From Streptomyces sp. NBRC 110028 (GTDB lineage: Bacteria > Actinomycetota > Actinomycetes > Streptomycetales > Streptomycetaceae), in NCBI RefSeq assembly GCF_001417735.1, contig NZ_BBUZ01000046.1:1-64000 (forward strand): 64,000 bases of DNA. The letters run 5' to 3'. Below, in pieces: positions 50,344-64,000 of this stretch. Positions within the stretch are counted from its first letter, which is position 1, and every line of letters starts with the position of its first letter. Below the pieces are notes generated by a model. It was not told the origin of the DNA. It worked only from the letters and a program-made list of their open reading frames with translations, and ran no database searches. The translations under genes were made by a program, and so were the position numbers.

Positions 50344-51528
50344 ATGAGCACCACATCAGAACCCCGCAGAATATCCGTATTCGACACCACGCTCCGGGAC
50401 GGCGAGCAGGCACCCGGAAATGCCATGACGGCGGAGCAGAAGCTCGAAGTGGCGCTGGCGATCGAGAGCCTGGGCGTCGACGTCATCGAAACCGGGTTCC
50501 CGGCCGCCTCGCACACGGACTTCAAGGCGACCCGGATGATGTCCGAGCGGCTGAAGGGCGCCCGGCTCGCCTCGTTCTGCCGGTCGGTGCCCAAGGACGT
50601 GGAGGTCGCCGTCGAGGCGGGCGGCACCGAGCGGCACCAGATCCAGCTCCTGGTCACCGGCAGCGACCTGCACCTGGAGCACAAGCGCGGCATCACCCGC
50701 GAGCAGGCGTACTCCGAGGTGCGGGCGGCCGTCAAGGTCGCCAAGGAGCTCGGCGTCACCGACATCTCCATCGGCATCGAGGACGCCAGCCGGGGCGAGC
50801 ACGACCTGCTGCGCGGCTACTGCGAGATCGCCGTGGAAGCGGGTGCCACCACGCTCGCGCTGGGCGAGACCTCCGGGTGCATGGTGCCCGGCGAGTTCGC
50901 CGACCTCACGCACGCCGTGCGCCAGTGGATCCCCGCGAGCACCACGCTGTCCATCCACTGCCACGACGACTTCGGCCTCGCCGTCGCCAACACGCTCGCG
51001 GGCCTCGAGGCCGGTGCCGACGAGATGCAGGTGACGCTCGGCGGGATCGGCGAGCGCGCCGGAAACGCGGCCCTGGAGGAGCTCGCCGCCGTCCTGGTGT
51101 ACAAGGCGGAGCACTACGGCTTCACGACCGCGATCAGGACCGAGCGGCTGTACGCGGCGTACCAGGTGCTGACGCGGGCGATTTCGATGCCGACGCCGCG
51201 CAACAAGGCCATCTTCGGCGAGTACTCCTTCGCCACCCAGGCCGGGATCCACCAGGCCGGGATGCTGGCGCGCCCGGAGACGTACGAATACCTCGAGCCC
51301 ACCCGGGTGGGCCGTGAGCGTTCGATGCTGGTCGGCCGCCACTCCGGCCGTGGCATCCTGGCGCATCTGCTCGACCAGCTCGACGTGCCCGCCACGCCCG
51401 AGCTGCTGGACGAGCTGTACCACGAGTACATCGCCAGCCGCTCCGGTGGCGAGTGCGACGAGCTGCACGTCGTACGGGCGAGCCTCGCCGAACGCTTCGC
51501 CCAGCCGGCCGGGGCGGGCGCACGATGA
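50344..51528 (+). CDS. Short LeuA-type 2-oxo-acid acyltransferase (chain-extending synthase)
   Basis: A 394-residue member of the isopropylmalate/homocitrate synthase family. The barrel has VFDTTLRDGEQAPG, SIHCHDDFGLAVANT and GGIGERAGNAALEEL. The C-terminal leucine-sensing domain of LeuA is absent (usual full length above 500), so it should lack that feedback control. It heads an operon overlapping leuC-like and leuD-like genes, which marks it as the first step of a one-carbon 2-oxo-acid extension (homologous to HphA, homocitrate synthase or LeuA). The 2-oxo-acid substrate is not determinable here. GGGGAAGG precedes the ATG. Confidence 0.9.
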   Translation: MSTTSEPRRISVFDTTLRDGEQAPGNAMTAEQKLEVALAIESLGVDVIETGFPAASHTDFKATRMMSERLKGARLASFCRSVPKDVEVAVEAGGTERHQIQLLVTGSDLHLEHKRGITREQAYSEVRAAVKVAKELGVTDISIGIEDASRGEHDLLRGYCEIAVEAGATTLALGETSGCMVPGEFADLTHAVRQWIPASTTLSIHCHDDFGLAVANTLAGLEAGADEMQVTLGGIGERAGNAALEELAAVLVYKAEHYGFTTAIRTERLYAAYQVLTRAISMPTPRNKAIFGEYSFATQAGIHQAGMLARPETYEYLEPTRVGRERSMLVGRHSGRGILAHLLDQLDVPATPELLDELYHEYIASRSGGECDELHVVRASLAERFAQPAGAGAR

Positions 51529-52940
51529 CCACCACCCCGGACGGCGCCCTCACCACCCTCGCCGAAAAGCTGTGGGACAGCCATGTCGTGCACCGTGCCG
51601 ATGGCGAGCCCGACCTGCTCTACATCGATCTGCACCTGACCCACGAGGCCACCTCCCCGCAGGCGTTCGACGGCCTCCGGCTCGCGGAGCGCACCGTACG
51701 GCGCCCGGAGCTGACCGTCGCGCTGGAGGACCACAACGTCCCCACGGACTCGACGGTGATCGCGGACCCGGTCAGCCGCACCCAGATCGACACCCTGCGG
51801 CGCAACTGCGAGACCTACGGGGTGGAGCTGTACCAGCTCGGCCACCGGCGGCAGGGCATCGTGCACGTGGTCGGCCCGCAGCTGGGGCTCGTACAACCCG
51901 GCATGGCGATCGTCTGCGGCGACAGCCACACCTCCACGCACGGTGCGTTCGGGGCGCTCGCCTTCGGCATCGGCACCAGCGATGTCGAGCACGTGCTGGC
52001 CACCCAGTGCCTGTCCATCGGGCGGCCCAGGACCATGGCGGTGGAGTTCAGCGGCGAACTGCCCGCGGGCGTGGGCGCCAAGGACCTGATCCTCGCCCTG
52101 ATCGCGCAGATCGGCGCCAACGGCGCCCAGGGCCACATCATCGAATACCGCGGCGCGGCGGTCCGGGCGCTGTCCATGGAAGCCCGCATGACGCTGTGCA
52201 ACATGAGCATCGAGGCGGGCGCCCGGGCCGGTCTGGTGGCTCCCGACGAGACCACCTTCGCCTATCTCGAAGGGCGTCCGCACGCACCGCGCGGCGCCGA
52301 CCGGGAAGCCGCCCTCGCCCACTGGCGGACGCTGCGCACCGACGACGGCGCCACCTTCGACCGGACCGTCGAACTGGATGTGTCGGGTCTGAGCCCGCTG
52401 GTGACCTGGGGCACCAACCCCAGCCAGACGGTGCCGCTGAGCGAGCGGGTACCCGCGCCCGAGGCCTTCACCGACCAAGTGGAGCGGGCGGCGGCCGAGC
52501 AGGCCCTGGCGTACATGGACCTGAAGCCGGGCACCCCGCTGCGCGAAGTCCCCATCGACGTGGTCTTCCTCGGCTCGTGCACCAACGGCCGCATCGAGGA
52601 CCTGCGCGCCGCCGCCGATGTGCTGCGCGGCCGCAAGGTGGCCGACTCCACCCGGCTGCTCGTCGTCCCCGGCTCCATGCAGGTGCGCGAGCAGGCCGAG
52701 GAGGAGGGCCTGCACAAGGTGTTCGCCGACGCGGGCGCCGAGTGGCGGCTGCCGGGCTGCTCGATGTGCCTGGGCATGAACACCGACCGCCTCACCGGGC
52801 CGCAGCGGTCGGCTTCCACCTCCAACCGCAACTACGAAGGCCGGCAGGGCGCCACCGCCCGCACCCACTTGGTGTCGCCGGTGGTCGCCGCCGCGACGGC
52901 GGTGACCGGACGTCTGTCGGCCCCCGCCGACCTGGGATGA
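51525..52940 (+). CDS. Isopropylmalate/homoaconitate isomerase large subunit homologue
   Basis: A 471-residue aconitase-family large subunit. The iron-sulfur cysteines appear in FLGSCTNGR and GCSMCLGMN. The active-site segments CGDSHTSTHGAFG, GTSDVEHVLATQ and SNRNYEGRQG are intact. The ATG overlaps the synthase stop as ATGA. It is classed with LeuC by length and motifs; in this operon it probably isomerises the extended 2-alkylmalate made by the upstream synthase. Confidence 0.93.
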   Translation: MTTTPDGALTTLAEKLWDSHVVHRADGEPDLLYIDLHLTHEATSPQAFDGLRLAERTVRRPELTVALEDHNVPTDSTVIADPVSRTQIDTLRRNCETYGVELYQLGHRRQGIVHVVGPQLGLVQPGMAIVCGDSHTSTHGAFGALAFGIGTSDVEHVLATQCLSIGRPRTMAVEFSGELPAGVGAKDLILALIAQIGANGAQGHIIEYRGAAVRALSMEARMTLCNMSIEAGARAGLVAPDETTFAYLEGRPHAPRGADREAALAHWRTLRTDDGATFDRTVELDVSGLSPLVTWGTNPSQTVPLSERVPAPEAFTDQVERAAAEQALAYMDLKPGTPLREVPIDVVFLGSCTNGRIEDLRAAADVLRGRKVADSTRLLVVPGSMQVREQAEEEGLHKVFADAGAEWRLPGCSMCLGMNTDRLTGPQRSASTSNRNYEGRQGATARTHLVSPVVAAATAVTGRLSAPADLG

Positions 52941-52950
52941 GAGAAGGTCC

Positions 52951-53580
52951 ATGCAACCCCTGATCACACACACCGGGCGGGCGGTGGCCCTGCGCCGCGA
53001 CGACATCGACACCGACCAGATCGTCCCGGCCGAGTACTGCAAGCGGGTCGTGAAGAGCGGCTACGAGGACGCCCTGTTCGCCCGCTGGCGCGAGGACCCC
53101 GCCTTCTTCCTCAACCGTCCGGAGCACTCGGGCGCGACCGTCCTGCTCGCGGGCCGCAACTTCGGCATCGGCAGCTCGCGGGAGCACGCGGTGTGGGCCC
53201 TGAAGGACGGCGGCTTCGTCGCCGTCGTGGCCACCGGCTTCGGTGACATCTTCCGCCGCAACGCCATGAACAACGGCCTGGTCCCGGTCGACCAGCCGCT
53301 GGAGGTGGTCCAGGAGCTGATGCGGGAGGCCGAGCGCGACCCGTCGTTCACGGTCACCGTCGACCTTCAGGAGCTGCGGCTGCGGGCCGGTGACCGCGCT
53401 TTCGACTTCGAGGTCGATCAGCGCGCCCGCGAACTGCTGCTGCAGGGCCTGGACACCATCGAGCTGACGCTGCGGCGCGGCACCCTGATCGACGCGTACG
53501 AACGGCGGCGCCCGTCGTGGCTGCCGACGATCCCCCGCGGGTCGGCGGCCGAGTTCGCCGTCGCCGAGGGAGCACGATGA
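52951..53580 (+). CDS. Isopropylmalate/homoaconitate isomerase small subunit homologue
   Basis: A 209-residue LeuD-like swivel subunit: RDDIDTDQIVPAEY, NFGIGSSREHAVWAL, and GFGDIFRRNAMNNGLVPV. It begins 10 bases after the large subunit with AGAGAAGG in front. It is the partner of the large subunit, and together they form one isomerase. The stop overlaps the aminotransferase start (ATGA). Confidence 0.93.
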   Translation: MQPLITHTGRAVALRRDDIDTDQIVPAEYCKRVVKSGYEDALFARWREDPAFFLNRPEHSGATVLLAGRNFGIGSSREHAVWALKDGGFVAVVATGFGDIFRRNAMNNGLVPVDQPLEVVQELMREAERDPSFTVTVDLQELRLRAGDRAFDFEVDQRARELLLQGLDTIELTLRRGTLIDAYERRRPSWLPTIPRGSAAEFAVAEGAR

Positions 53581-54791
53581 CCGCGGTGCCACCGCCCGCC
53601 GCCGGCCCGGCCGGCCACCCGCTCGGCGCGGAACGTGTGCGCCAACTGCCCGCGGGTGGCCTGGCCGGGCTGCTCATGGAGGCCACCGGCGGCGATGTGG
53701 TGAACCTCGCCGTCGGCACCCCCGGGTGGCCCGCCACGCCGCCCGAGCTGGTCAAGCAGGCCGTCCACGCCCTTCAGGAGGGCGTCCACCAGTACGAGGA
53801 CCCGGCGGGGAACACGCGGCTGCGCGAGTGGATCGCCCACTCCCTGCCCGGCCGCCCCGACCCCCGTACGGAGCTGACGGTCACCGCGGGCGCCAGCGAG
53901 GCGCTCGCGGTGGCCCTGCTGGCCTGTGTCGACCCCGGTGACGAGGTGATCGTCCTGGAGCCGTTCTACGAGAACTTCCTCAGCGCCATCGCGCTGGCCG
54001 GCGGCGTTCCCCGGGTCGTGTCGGCCGACGGCCCCGGCTGGGCCCCGGACCCGGCGGCGCTCACCGCCGCGTTCGGCCCGCGCACCAGGGCCATCGTCAT
54101 CAACAGCCCGTCCAACCCCACCGGGCGGCTGCTGACCGGCGAGGAACTGGGCCTGATCGCCGAGTTGTGCGCGAGGTGGGACGTGGTCGCCGTCTCCGAC
54201 GAGGTCTACGCGAGTTACGTCTACGACGGCGCACCGCACCGTTCGGCGGCCGAGGTCCCGGGCCTCGCCGACCGGAGCATCGTGCTGGGCAGCTTCTCCA
54301 AGAGCCATTCCGTCAGCGGATGGCGCCTGGGGTACATGCGCGCCCCCGAACCGTGGACGCGGCTGCTGCGCCAGGTGCACGTCGCCACCACCGGCGGGGC
54401 CGCGTCGCCCCTGCAGCACGCCCTCGCGCACGGCGGCCCGGCCCTGGCGGACGGCTGGGACCCGGCCGGGTCGATGCGGCCCCTGCGCGACCACGCGGTG
54501 CGGATGCTCACCGCGGCGGGCTTCGACTGCGCCGTGCCCGAGGGCGGGGTCTATGTGATGGCCGGGATCGGTGGCCTCACCCGGGCGCCGAGTCCCCGGT
54601 TCGTCCGCGAGCTGGCCCAGCGGACCGGGGTGCTCCTGGCCCCGGCCACCCCGTTCTTCGCCGAGGGCCGGCGCGGTACCCGGTATGTGCGAGTCGCCTT
54701 CAACCGCCCCGAGGCCACCCTCCTCGAAGCCCACCGGCGCCTGAACGGCGGCCCGGCACCATCCGCGAAACAGAGGAGTACGTTCCCATGA
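53577..54791 (+). CDS. PLP-dependent class I/II aminotransferase
   Basis: A 404-residue fold-type I aminotransferase. PLP-contact motifs: TVTAGASEAL, NSPSNPTGRLL, VVAVSDEVYASYV, and the lysine in GSFSKSHSVSGWRLGYM. The C-terminal Arg region is YVRVAFNRPE. It directly follows the isomerase small subunit by an ATGA overlap. Context makes it the enzyme that converts the extended 2-oxo acid to its amino acid for the NRPS, an inference from the operon. Confidence 0.9.
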   Translation: MTAVPPPAAGPAGHPLGAERVRQLPAGGLAGLLMEATGGDVVNLAVGTPGWPATPPELVKQAVHALQEGVHQYEDPAGNTRLREWIAHSLPGRPDPRTELTVTAGASEALAVALLACVDPGDEVIVLEPFYENFLSAIALAGGVPRVVSADGPGWAPDPAALTAAFGPRTRAIVINSPSNPTGRLLTGEELGLIAELCARWDVVAVSDEVYASYVYDGAPHRSAAEVPGLADRSIVLGSFSKSHSVSGWRLGYMRAPEPWTRLLRQVHVATTGGAASPLQHALAHGGPALADGWDPAGSMRPLRDHAVRMLTAAGFDCAVPEGGVYVMAGIGGLTRAPSPRFVRELAQRTGVLLAPATPFFAEGRRGTRYVRVAFNRPEATLLEAHRRLNGGPAPSAKQRSTFP

Positions 54792-55813
54792 CCGCTGCGA
54801 TCCACCTGGACACCGAGCCCCGGCACGGCGGCCTGGTGTGCGAGGTGTCCAGCCCGGACCGCCCCGCGCTGACCGAACTGGGGGTCCAGCACGGCCCGTT
54901 CATCCGCGAACGTGTCGTCGAGCACGGCGCCGCGCTCTTGAGCGGATACCAGTGGGCCGGCTGGGACGACCTGGACGCCTTCGTCAAGCACGTCGTGAGC
55001 GCGCCGCTGGACTACACCGAGCGCTCCTCACCCCGCACCGAGCTGCACCCCGGTGTGTTCACTGCGACGGACCACCCGCCGACCGAGGAGATCTTCCTTC
55101 ACACCGAGCAGTCCTACAACCTCAACGTCCCGCGCTATCTGTTCTTCTTCTGCAAGCAGGGCGCCCCCGAGGGCGGGGCGAGCCGGCTCGCCGACTGCCG
55201 GGCCATCCACGACGCCCTGCCGCGCGAGATCGTCGAGCGGTTCGACAAGGAGGGCTACCTCCTGGTGCGCAACTTCCTGCCCGGTCTCGGCCTGTCCTGG
55301 CAGGAGGCGTTCGCCACCGAGGACCGGGACCAGGTGCGCCGCTACTGCGCGGACAACGGCATCGAGGTCCAGTGGCTGGCCGAGGACCACCTCCAGACCC
55401 GGCAGCTGCGCTGGGCGGTGGCCACGCATCCGGAGACCGGGGTGAAGTCCTGGTTCAACCACATGACGTTCTTCAACTCCAGCGCGCTGAAGAAGGACCT
55501 CGCCGAGCTGCTGCTGGAGGAGTACGGCCCCTGGGGAATCCCGACGAACACCTTCCACGCCGACGGCTCGGAGATCGGGCAGGACGTCATGGAGGCGCTG
55601 CACGCCGCCTACCGCGGGCACGAACTGGACGTGCACGCCCGGACCGGTGACGTGCTGATCGTGGACAACCTGAGCGTGGCGCACGGCAGGGCCCCGTTCG
55701 TGCCGCCCCGCGAGCTGTTCGTGAGCATGGCCGACGCGCTGTCCTGGGCGCGGCTGCGCCCCGTGGAGCGGACCGCGCTGCCCGGTGGCGGCTCGGCAGT
55801 GCGCGGTGACTGA
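54788..55813 (+). CDS. TauD/SyrP-like Fe(II)/2-oxoglutarate dioxygenase
   Basis: A 341-residue dioxygenase. The iron-binding His-x-Glu is in FLHTEQSYN, the aromatic stretch RYLFFFCKQGAPEGG follows, and the distal His and 2-oxoglutarate Arg are in VDNLSVAHGRAPF. This matches the SyrP-like group, whose members hydroxylate amino acids, often while bound to an NRPS carrier. The ATG overlaps the aminotransferase stop (ATGA). It may beta-hydroxylate one residue of the peptide, possibly the homologated one; this is inference. Confidence 0.9.
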   Translation: MTAAIHLDTEPRHGGLVCEVSSPDRPALTELGVQHGPFIRERVVEHGAALLSGYQWAGWDDLDAFVKHVVSAPLDYTERSSPRTELHPGVFTATDHPPTEEIFLHTEQSYNLNVPRYLFFFCKQGAPEGGASRLADCRAIHDALPREIVERFDKEGYLLVRNFLPGLGLSWQEAFATEDRDQVRRYCADNGIEVQWLAEDHLQTRQLRWAVATHPETGVKSWFNHMTFFNSSALKKDLAELLLEEYGPWGIPTNTFHADGSEIGQDVMEALHAAYRGHELDVHARTGDVLIVDNLSVAHGRAPFVPPRELFVSMADALSWARLRPVERTALPGGGSAVRGD

Positions 55814-57092
55814 GCGGGCCGGGGCGGGTACGGCGCGGGACAGCGGACGGACGGCCGAGGCTCCGCTCCGTCCGCTGTCCCGCAACCGTGCGTACAACCT
55901 GCTGTGGAGCAGCAACGTGCTCTCGCAGCTGGGCTCCCAGGCCACGTTGTTCGCCTATCCGCTGCTGGTACTGGCCATGACGGGGTCGGTGTTCCAGGCC
56001 TCGCTGGTGGAGTTCGCCGTCGCCGCCTCCCGGATGGCGGCGGGGCTGCCCGCCGGCGCGCTGACGGACCGTATGCCGCGCAAGCGGGTGCTGCTGGTCT
56101 CCGAGATCGCCCGGGCCCTGGCGCTGGGGGCGCTGGCGGTCGCCATCGCCACCGGGTGGGCCCCGCTCGCCCTGATCCTGGCGGTGGCCGTGGTCGAGGG
56201 CGTGGCCACCGCGCTGTTCAGCGCCGCCGACCAGGCGTTGTTGCCCCAGGTCGTGCCCCGGTCCCAGCTGTCGTCGGCGGTGGCGCGCAACACCGCGCGC
56301 TACCACGTCGCCACGATCGTGGGCCCCGGCCTCGGCGGGGTGCTCTACAACGTGGCGCGGGTGCTGCCGTTCGGCGCGCAGGCGGTGACCTCGCTGGCCG
56401 CGTTCGGCACACTGCTGTTCCTGCGGACCCCCGAGGAGCGGGAGCGGAGCACCCCCGACGGCGCCCAGGGGCTGTGGCGCAGCACGGTGACGGGCCTGCG
56501 CTGGCTGTGCGCGAACCGTCTGCTGCGGGTCACGGTCGGTCTCACCATGGGCTTCAACGCGGTCTTCAGCGGGCTGCTGCTGGTGGCCATCGGCCTGGCG
56601 CAGCAGGACGGAGCCGGGTCCCAGGTCGGGGCGATCGGGGCGCTGACGGGCGCCGGTGGCGTGCTGGGCGCCCTTGCCGCGCCCCGGCTGCGGCTGCGGC
56701 TGTCGACGTACTCCGCGGTGACGCTGCTGACGTGGGGGGCGACCGTACTGGTACCGCTCCTCGCGGTGCTGCCCGCCGGGTACGTGCACGGGGCGGTGCT
56801 CGGCTGTGTGGTCTTCCTCGCGCCGACCGCGTCGGCGATCATCACCACGCACCAGATGCTGATCACGCCGGATGAGATGCGCGGCAGGCTGGCCGGTGCG
56901 ATCGGGGTGAGCCTGGGCGCGGCCTCCGCCCTGGGGCCGGTGGCGGGCGGGGCGCTGCTGGAGTTCTCCGGGGCGACGGTCACGGTGCTGGCGGCCACGG
57001 CGGTCCTGGCGCTGCTGGCCCTGCGGGCCACCGTCAGCGGTGCCATCCGCGCCCACTCCGACGGCGGCGCGGGCGGAGCCCAGGGCGAATGA
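55806..57092 (+). CDS. MFS transporter
   Basis: A 428-residue major facilitator protein with about 12 helices. The loop 2-3 motif is LPAGALTDRMPRKRVLL, with a related loop in the second half (GALAAPRLRLRL). The GTG at 55806, overlapping the dioxygenase end by eight bases, was chosen. It is the last gene of the leuA2 operon and probably exports the product or an intermediate. Confidence 0.88.
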   Translation: MTERAGAGTARDSGRTAEAPLRPLSRNRAYNLLWSSNVLSQLGSQATLFAYPLLVLAMTGSVFQASLVEFAVAASRMAAGLPAGALTDRMPRKRVLLVSEIARALALGALAVAIATGWAPLALILAVAVVEGVATALFSAADQALLPQVVPRSQLSSAVARNTARYHVATIVGPGLGGVLYNVARVLPFGAQAVTSLAAFGTLLFLRTPEERERSTPDGAQGLWRSTVTGLRWLCANRLLRVTVGLTMGFNAVFSGLLLVAIGLAQQDGAGSQVGAIGALTGAGGVLGALAAPRLRLRLSTYSAVTLLTWGATVLVPLLAVLPAGYVHGAVLGCVVFLAPTASAIITTHQMLITPDEMRGRLAGAIGVSLGAASALGPVAGGALLEFSGATVTVLAATAVLALLALRATVSGAIRAHSDGGAGGAQGE

Positions 57093-57206
57093 GCGTCAAC
57101 CAGCGCTTTTCGTGGTCGGCTTAAGGACGCTGCCCTCCCGAAATCGCTGATGCTAGTTTCAGGCTGTCCGCCACTCGTCACGGAAAGAAAAGCGGAGGGG
57201 GATTCC

Positions 57207-58532
57207 GTGGTGTCATCAGAGCTTGTCGCCCATTTTCACCGTACAGCCATGGAATTCGGCGTCTCCCGCGCCCAGTTCGCCCTGTTCGACGGCTCGGAAA
57301 TACAGGTGGCGCATGTCGGCGGACCGCAGACGGCGGCGCTGCGCTTTCCCTTCGCCTCCGTCACCAAGCTGTTCACCGCGACCGTGGCCCTGCAGCTCGT
57401 CGGCGACGGCGATGTCGAACTGGACGCTCCGCTGGGCCGGTACGGCGAGGAGTTCGCCGCCGCGCCGAACGGGCTGGGGGCCGTGGTGACCGCGCGGCAC
57501 CTCCTGAGCCACACCGGCGGTCTGGTGTGCGACCTGGACGACGGGGAGCTGAGCCCGCGCGGTTACGCGGCCGCCGCCGGAAAGCCGGCCCTGCTGTTCC
57601 CGCCCGGCAGCGCCTTCTCCTACTCCAACACCGGCTTCGCGCTCGCCGGCCGGCTGATCGAGTCGGTGACCGGCACGCCCTGGCGCGAGGCCATGGACTC
57701 CTTCCTGCTGCACCCGCTCGGCATCACCCCCGCCTATGTGCCGGGCCCGGGGCCGTCGGTGCCCGGCCCGGCGATCGCCTCCGGCCACGCGGTCACCGCC
57801 GCGGGGGCCGTACCGCTGGAGCCCCGGGTGCCCGCGGCCCTGGCCCCGGCGGCGGCGCTGGCCGGGACCGCCGAGGACCTGGTGGCCTTCGCCCGGCTGC
57901 ACACCGAGGCGCGCGACCGGGCGCTCGGCGCGCTGCTCGACGACGACGGCGTGGCGCAGATGCGGCGCCCGGTGCCGGGCGCCGAGCCGTACGGGCTCGC
58001 CGACGGCTGGGGGCTGGGCTGGGCCCGTTACGGCCGCGGGGACCGGCCCTGGCTCGGGCTGGACGCCATGGGCGCGGGCACCACCTGCAACCTGCGGGTG
58101 CGTCCGCGGGACGGCACCGTCCTGGCCCTGGTCACCGACTCCACGGCGGGGCTGGCGCTGTGGCGCGGCCTCACCGACCGGCTCCGCGCCGAGGGCACGG
58201 ACGTCGGCCCGGCCCCGGCCCCGGAAGCGGCCCCGGAAGCCCGGCCGCGTCCGGCGGCGGTCCCCGCGGCCGCCGGGGACCGGGTGGGCACCTGGGTCAA
58301 CGGCACCCTGGAGTACCGCGTCACCGGCGGCGAGGCCGGCGCGCCGCTCCATCTCGAAGACGACACCGGGGCGCGCTACCGCCTCGACGTCGACGGCCAC
58401 GGCGTCTTCCGCGCCCATCGCACCGATATCCCCGAAGCCCCGTACGCGGGCCGGTTCCTGAGCCGCCCGGATCCCGCAAACGGCTCCCTCATGCAATTCG
58501 CCGGACGCGTGCTGCGCAAAGAGATGCCGTAA
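57207..58532 (+). CDS. Beta-lactamase/PBP-fold serine enzyme, probable PBP-type peptide cyclase
   Basis: A 441-residue protein of the class C beta-lactamase/DD-peptidase fold. The catalytic SxxK is in FASVTKLFTATVALQL, the YxN motif in FSYSNTGFALAGRL, and a C-terminal domain (about 380-441) resembles the lipocalin-like domain of stand-alone PBP-type thioesterases such as SurE. There is no signal peptide. Because the hybrid NRPS ends in an epimerisation domain without a thioesterase, a trans-acting cyclase of this type is expected, and this is the best candidate. An ordinary esterase or beta-lactamase remains possible. The GTG at 57207 has GGAGGGGG upstream. Confidence 0.78.
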   Translation: MVSSELVAHFHRTAMEFGVSRAQFALFDGSEIQVAHVGGPQTAALRFPFASVTKLFTATVALQLVGDGDVELDAPLGRYGEEFAAAPNGLGAVVTARHLLSHTGGLVCDLDDGELSPRGYAAAAGKPALLFPPGSAFSYSNTGFALAGRLIESVTGTPWREAMDSFLLHPLGITPAYVPGPGPSVPGPAIASGHAVTAAGAVPLEPRVPAALAPAAALAGTAEDLVAFARLHTEARDRALGALLDDDGVAQMRRPVPGAEPYGLADGWGLGWARYGRGDRPWLGLDAMGAGTTCNLRVRPRDGTVLALVTDSTAGLALWRGLTDRLRAEGTDVGPAPAPEAAPEARPRPAAVPAAAGDRVGTWVNGTLEYRVTGGEAGAPLHLEDDTGARYRLDVDGHGVFRAHRTDIPEAPYAGRFLSRPDPANGSLMQFAGRVLRKEMP

Positions 58533-58628
58533 CAGGAACGGCCCGGTCAATTCTCGGCAACGGACCGCCGAGTTTCCCCATACGGAGGCTGCCCGCCTTC
58601 TCGGACGACTTTTCGCTGGAGTATGGAA

Positions 58629-64000
<5,372 letters not shown>

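Overview
The window reads as actinomycete chromosome, most likely Streptomyces: very high GC with GC-rich third codon positions, frequent GTG starts, many ATGA/GTGA stop-start overlaps, Streptomyces-type families (DUF2243, CtaG, SpoIIE-type phosphatase, ArsR-like regulators with a large N-terminal domain) and a large nonribosomal peptide synthetase (NRPS) cluster.

Positions 1-8949 look like ordinary genome: CtaG-like and DUF2243 membrane proteins, a zinc alcohol dehydrogenase, a PP2C/SpoIIE phosphatase, an extra cytochrome oxidase subunit I with a small membrane partner, a secreted type-B carboxylesterase (possible frameshift at its end) and a SnoaL-like protein. Positions 9145-14660 hold a MacB/FtsX-type ABC exporter divergent from a NarL/LytS-type two-component system.

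From about 14.7 kb to the right edge lies a biosynthetic cluster. A leftward chain of genes (39234 down to 18243), almost all overlapping or nearly touching, encodes a class II DAHP synthase, a three-module NRPS (A-T-C-A-T-C-A-T), a KS-(degenerate AT)-T-C-A-T-E hybrid, a divergent ketoacyl synthase III, and a four-gene hydroxymalonyl-ACP set (ACP, acyl-CoA dehydrogenase, FkbH-like, hydroxyacyl-CoA dehydrogenase). Next come trpE-trpG, a MocR regulator, trpD, trpC and a long leuA. At 50.3-58.5 kb a rightward operon encodes a second short LeuA-type synthase, LeuC and LeuD homologues, an aminotransferase, a SyrP-like dioxygenase, an MFS transporter and a beta-lactamase-fold protein resembling PBP-type peptide cyclases. 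A further NRPS (C-A-T-C-A...) runs off the right edge. With the isopropylmalate-dehydrogenase-like gene at 14.7 kb, the leu-like genes form a complete 2-oxo-acid chain-extension set, so the product probably contains a homologated amino acid, a Trp or indole-derived unit and a hydroxymalonate-derived unit. I could not name the compound.

The most unusual part is regulatory. Two copies of a three-gene set flank the core: a 34-36-residue membrane peptide with a shared LWPW motif, an ArsR-like regulator (the right copy lacks the DNA-binding domain) and a stand-alone degenerate ABC ATPase. A palindrome, GTGCAG-N4-CTGCAC, recurs in five intergenic regions: before the exporter/two-component pair, the leuB-like gene, leuA, the right-hand regulator copy, and the second peptide/leuA2 operon. 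A second motif, direct repeats of AGTGGTCTGG spaced 24 bp, lies at the trpE/DAHP-synthase and trpD/MocR promoters. All assignments come from reading the sequence; no database search was run.
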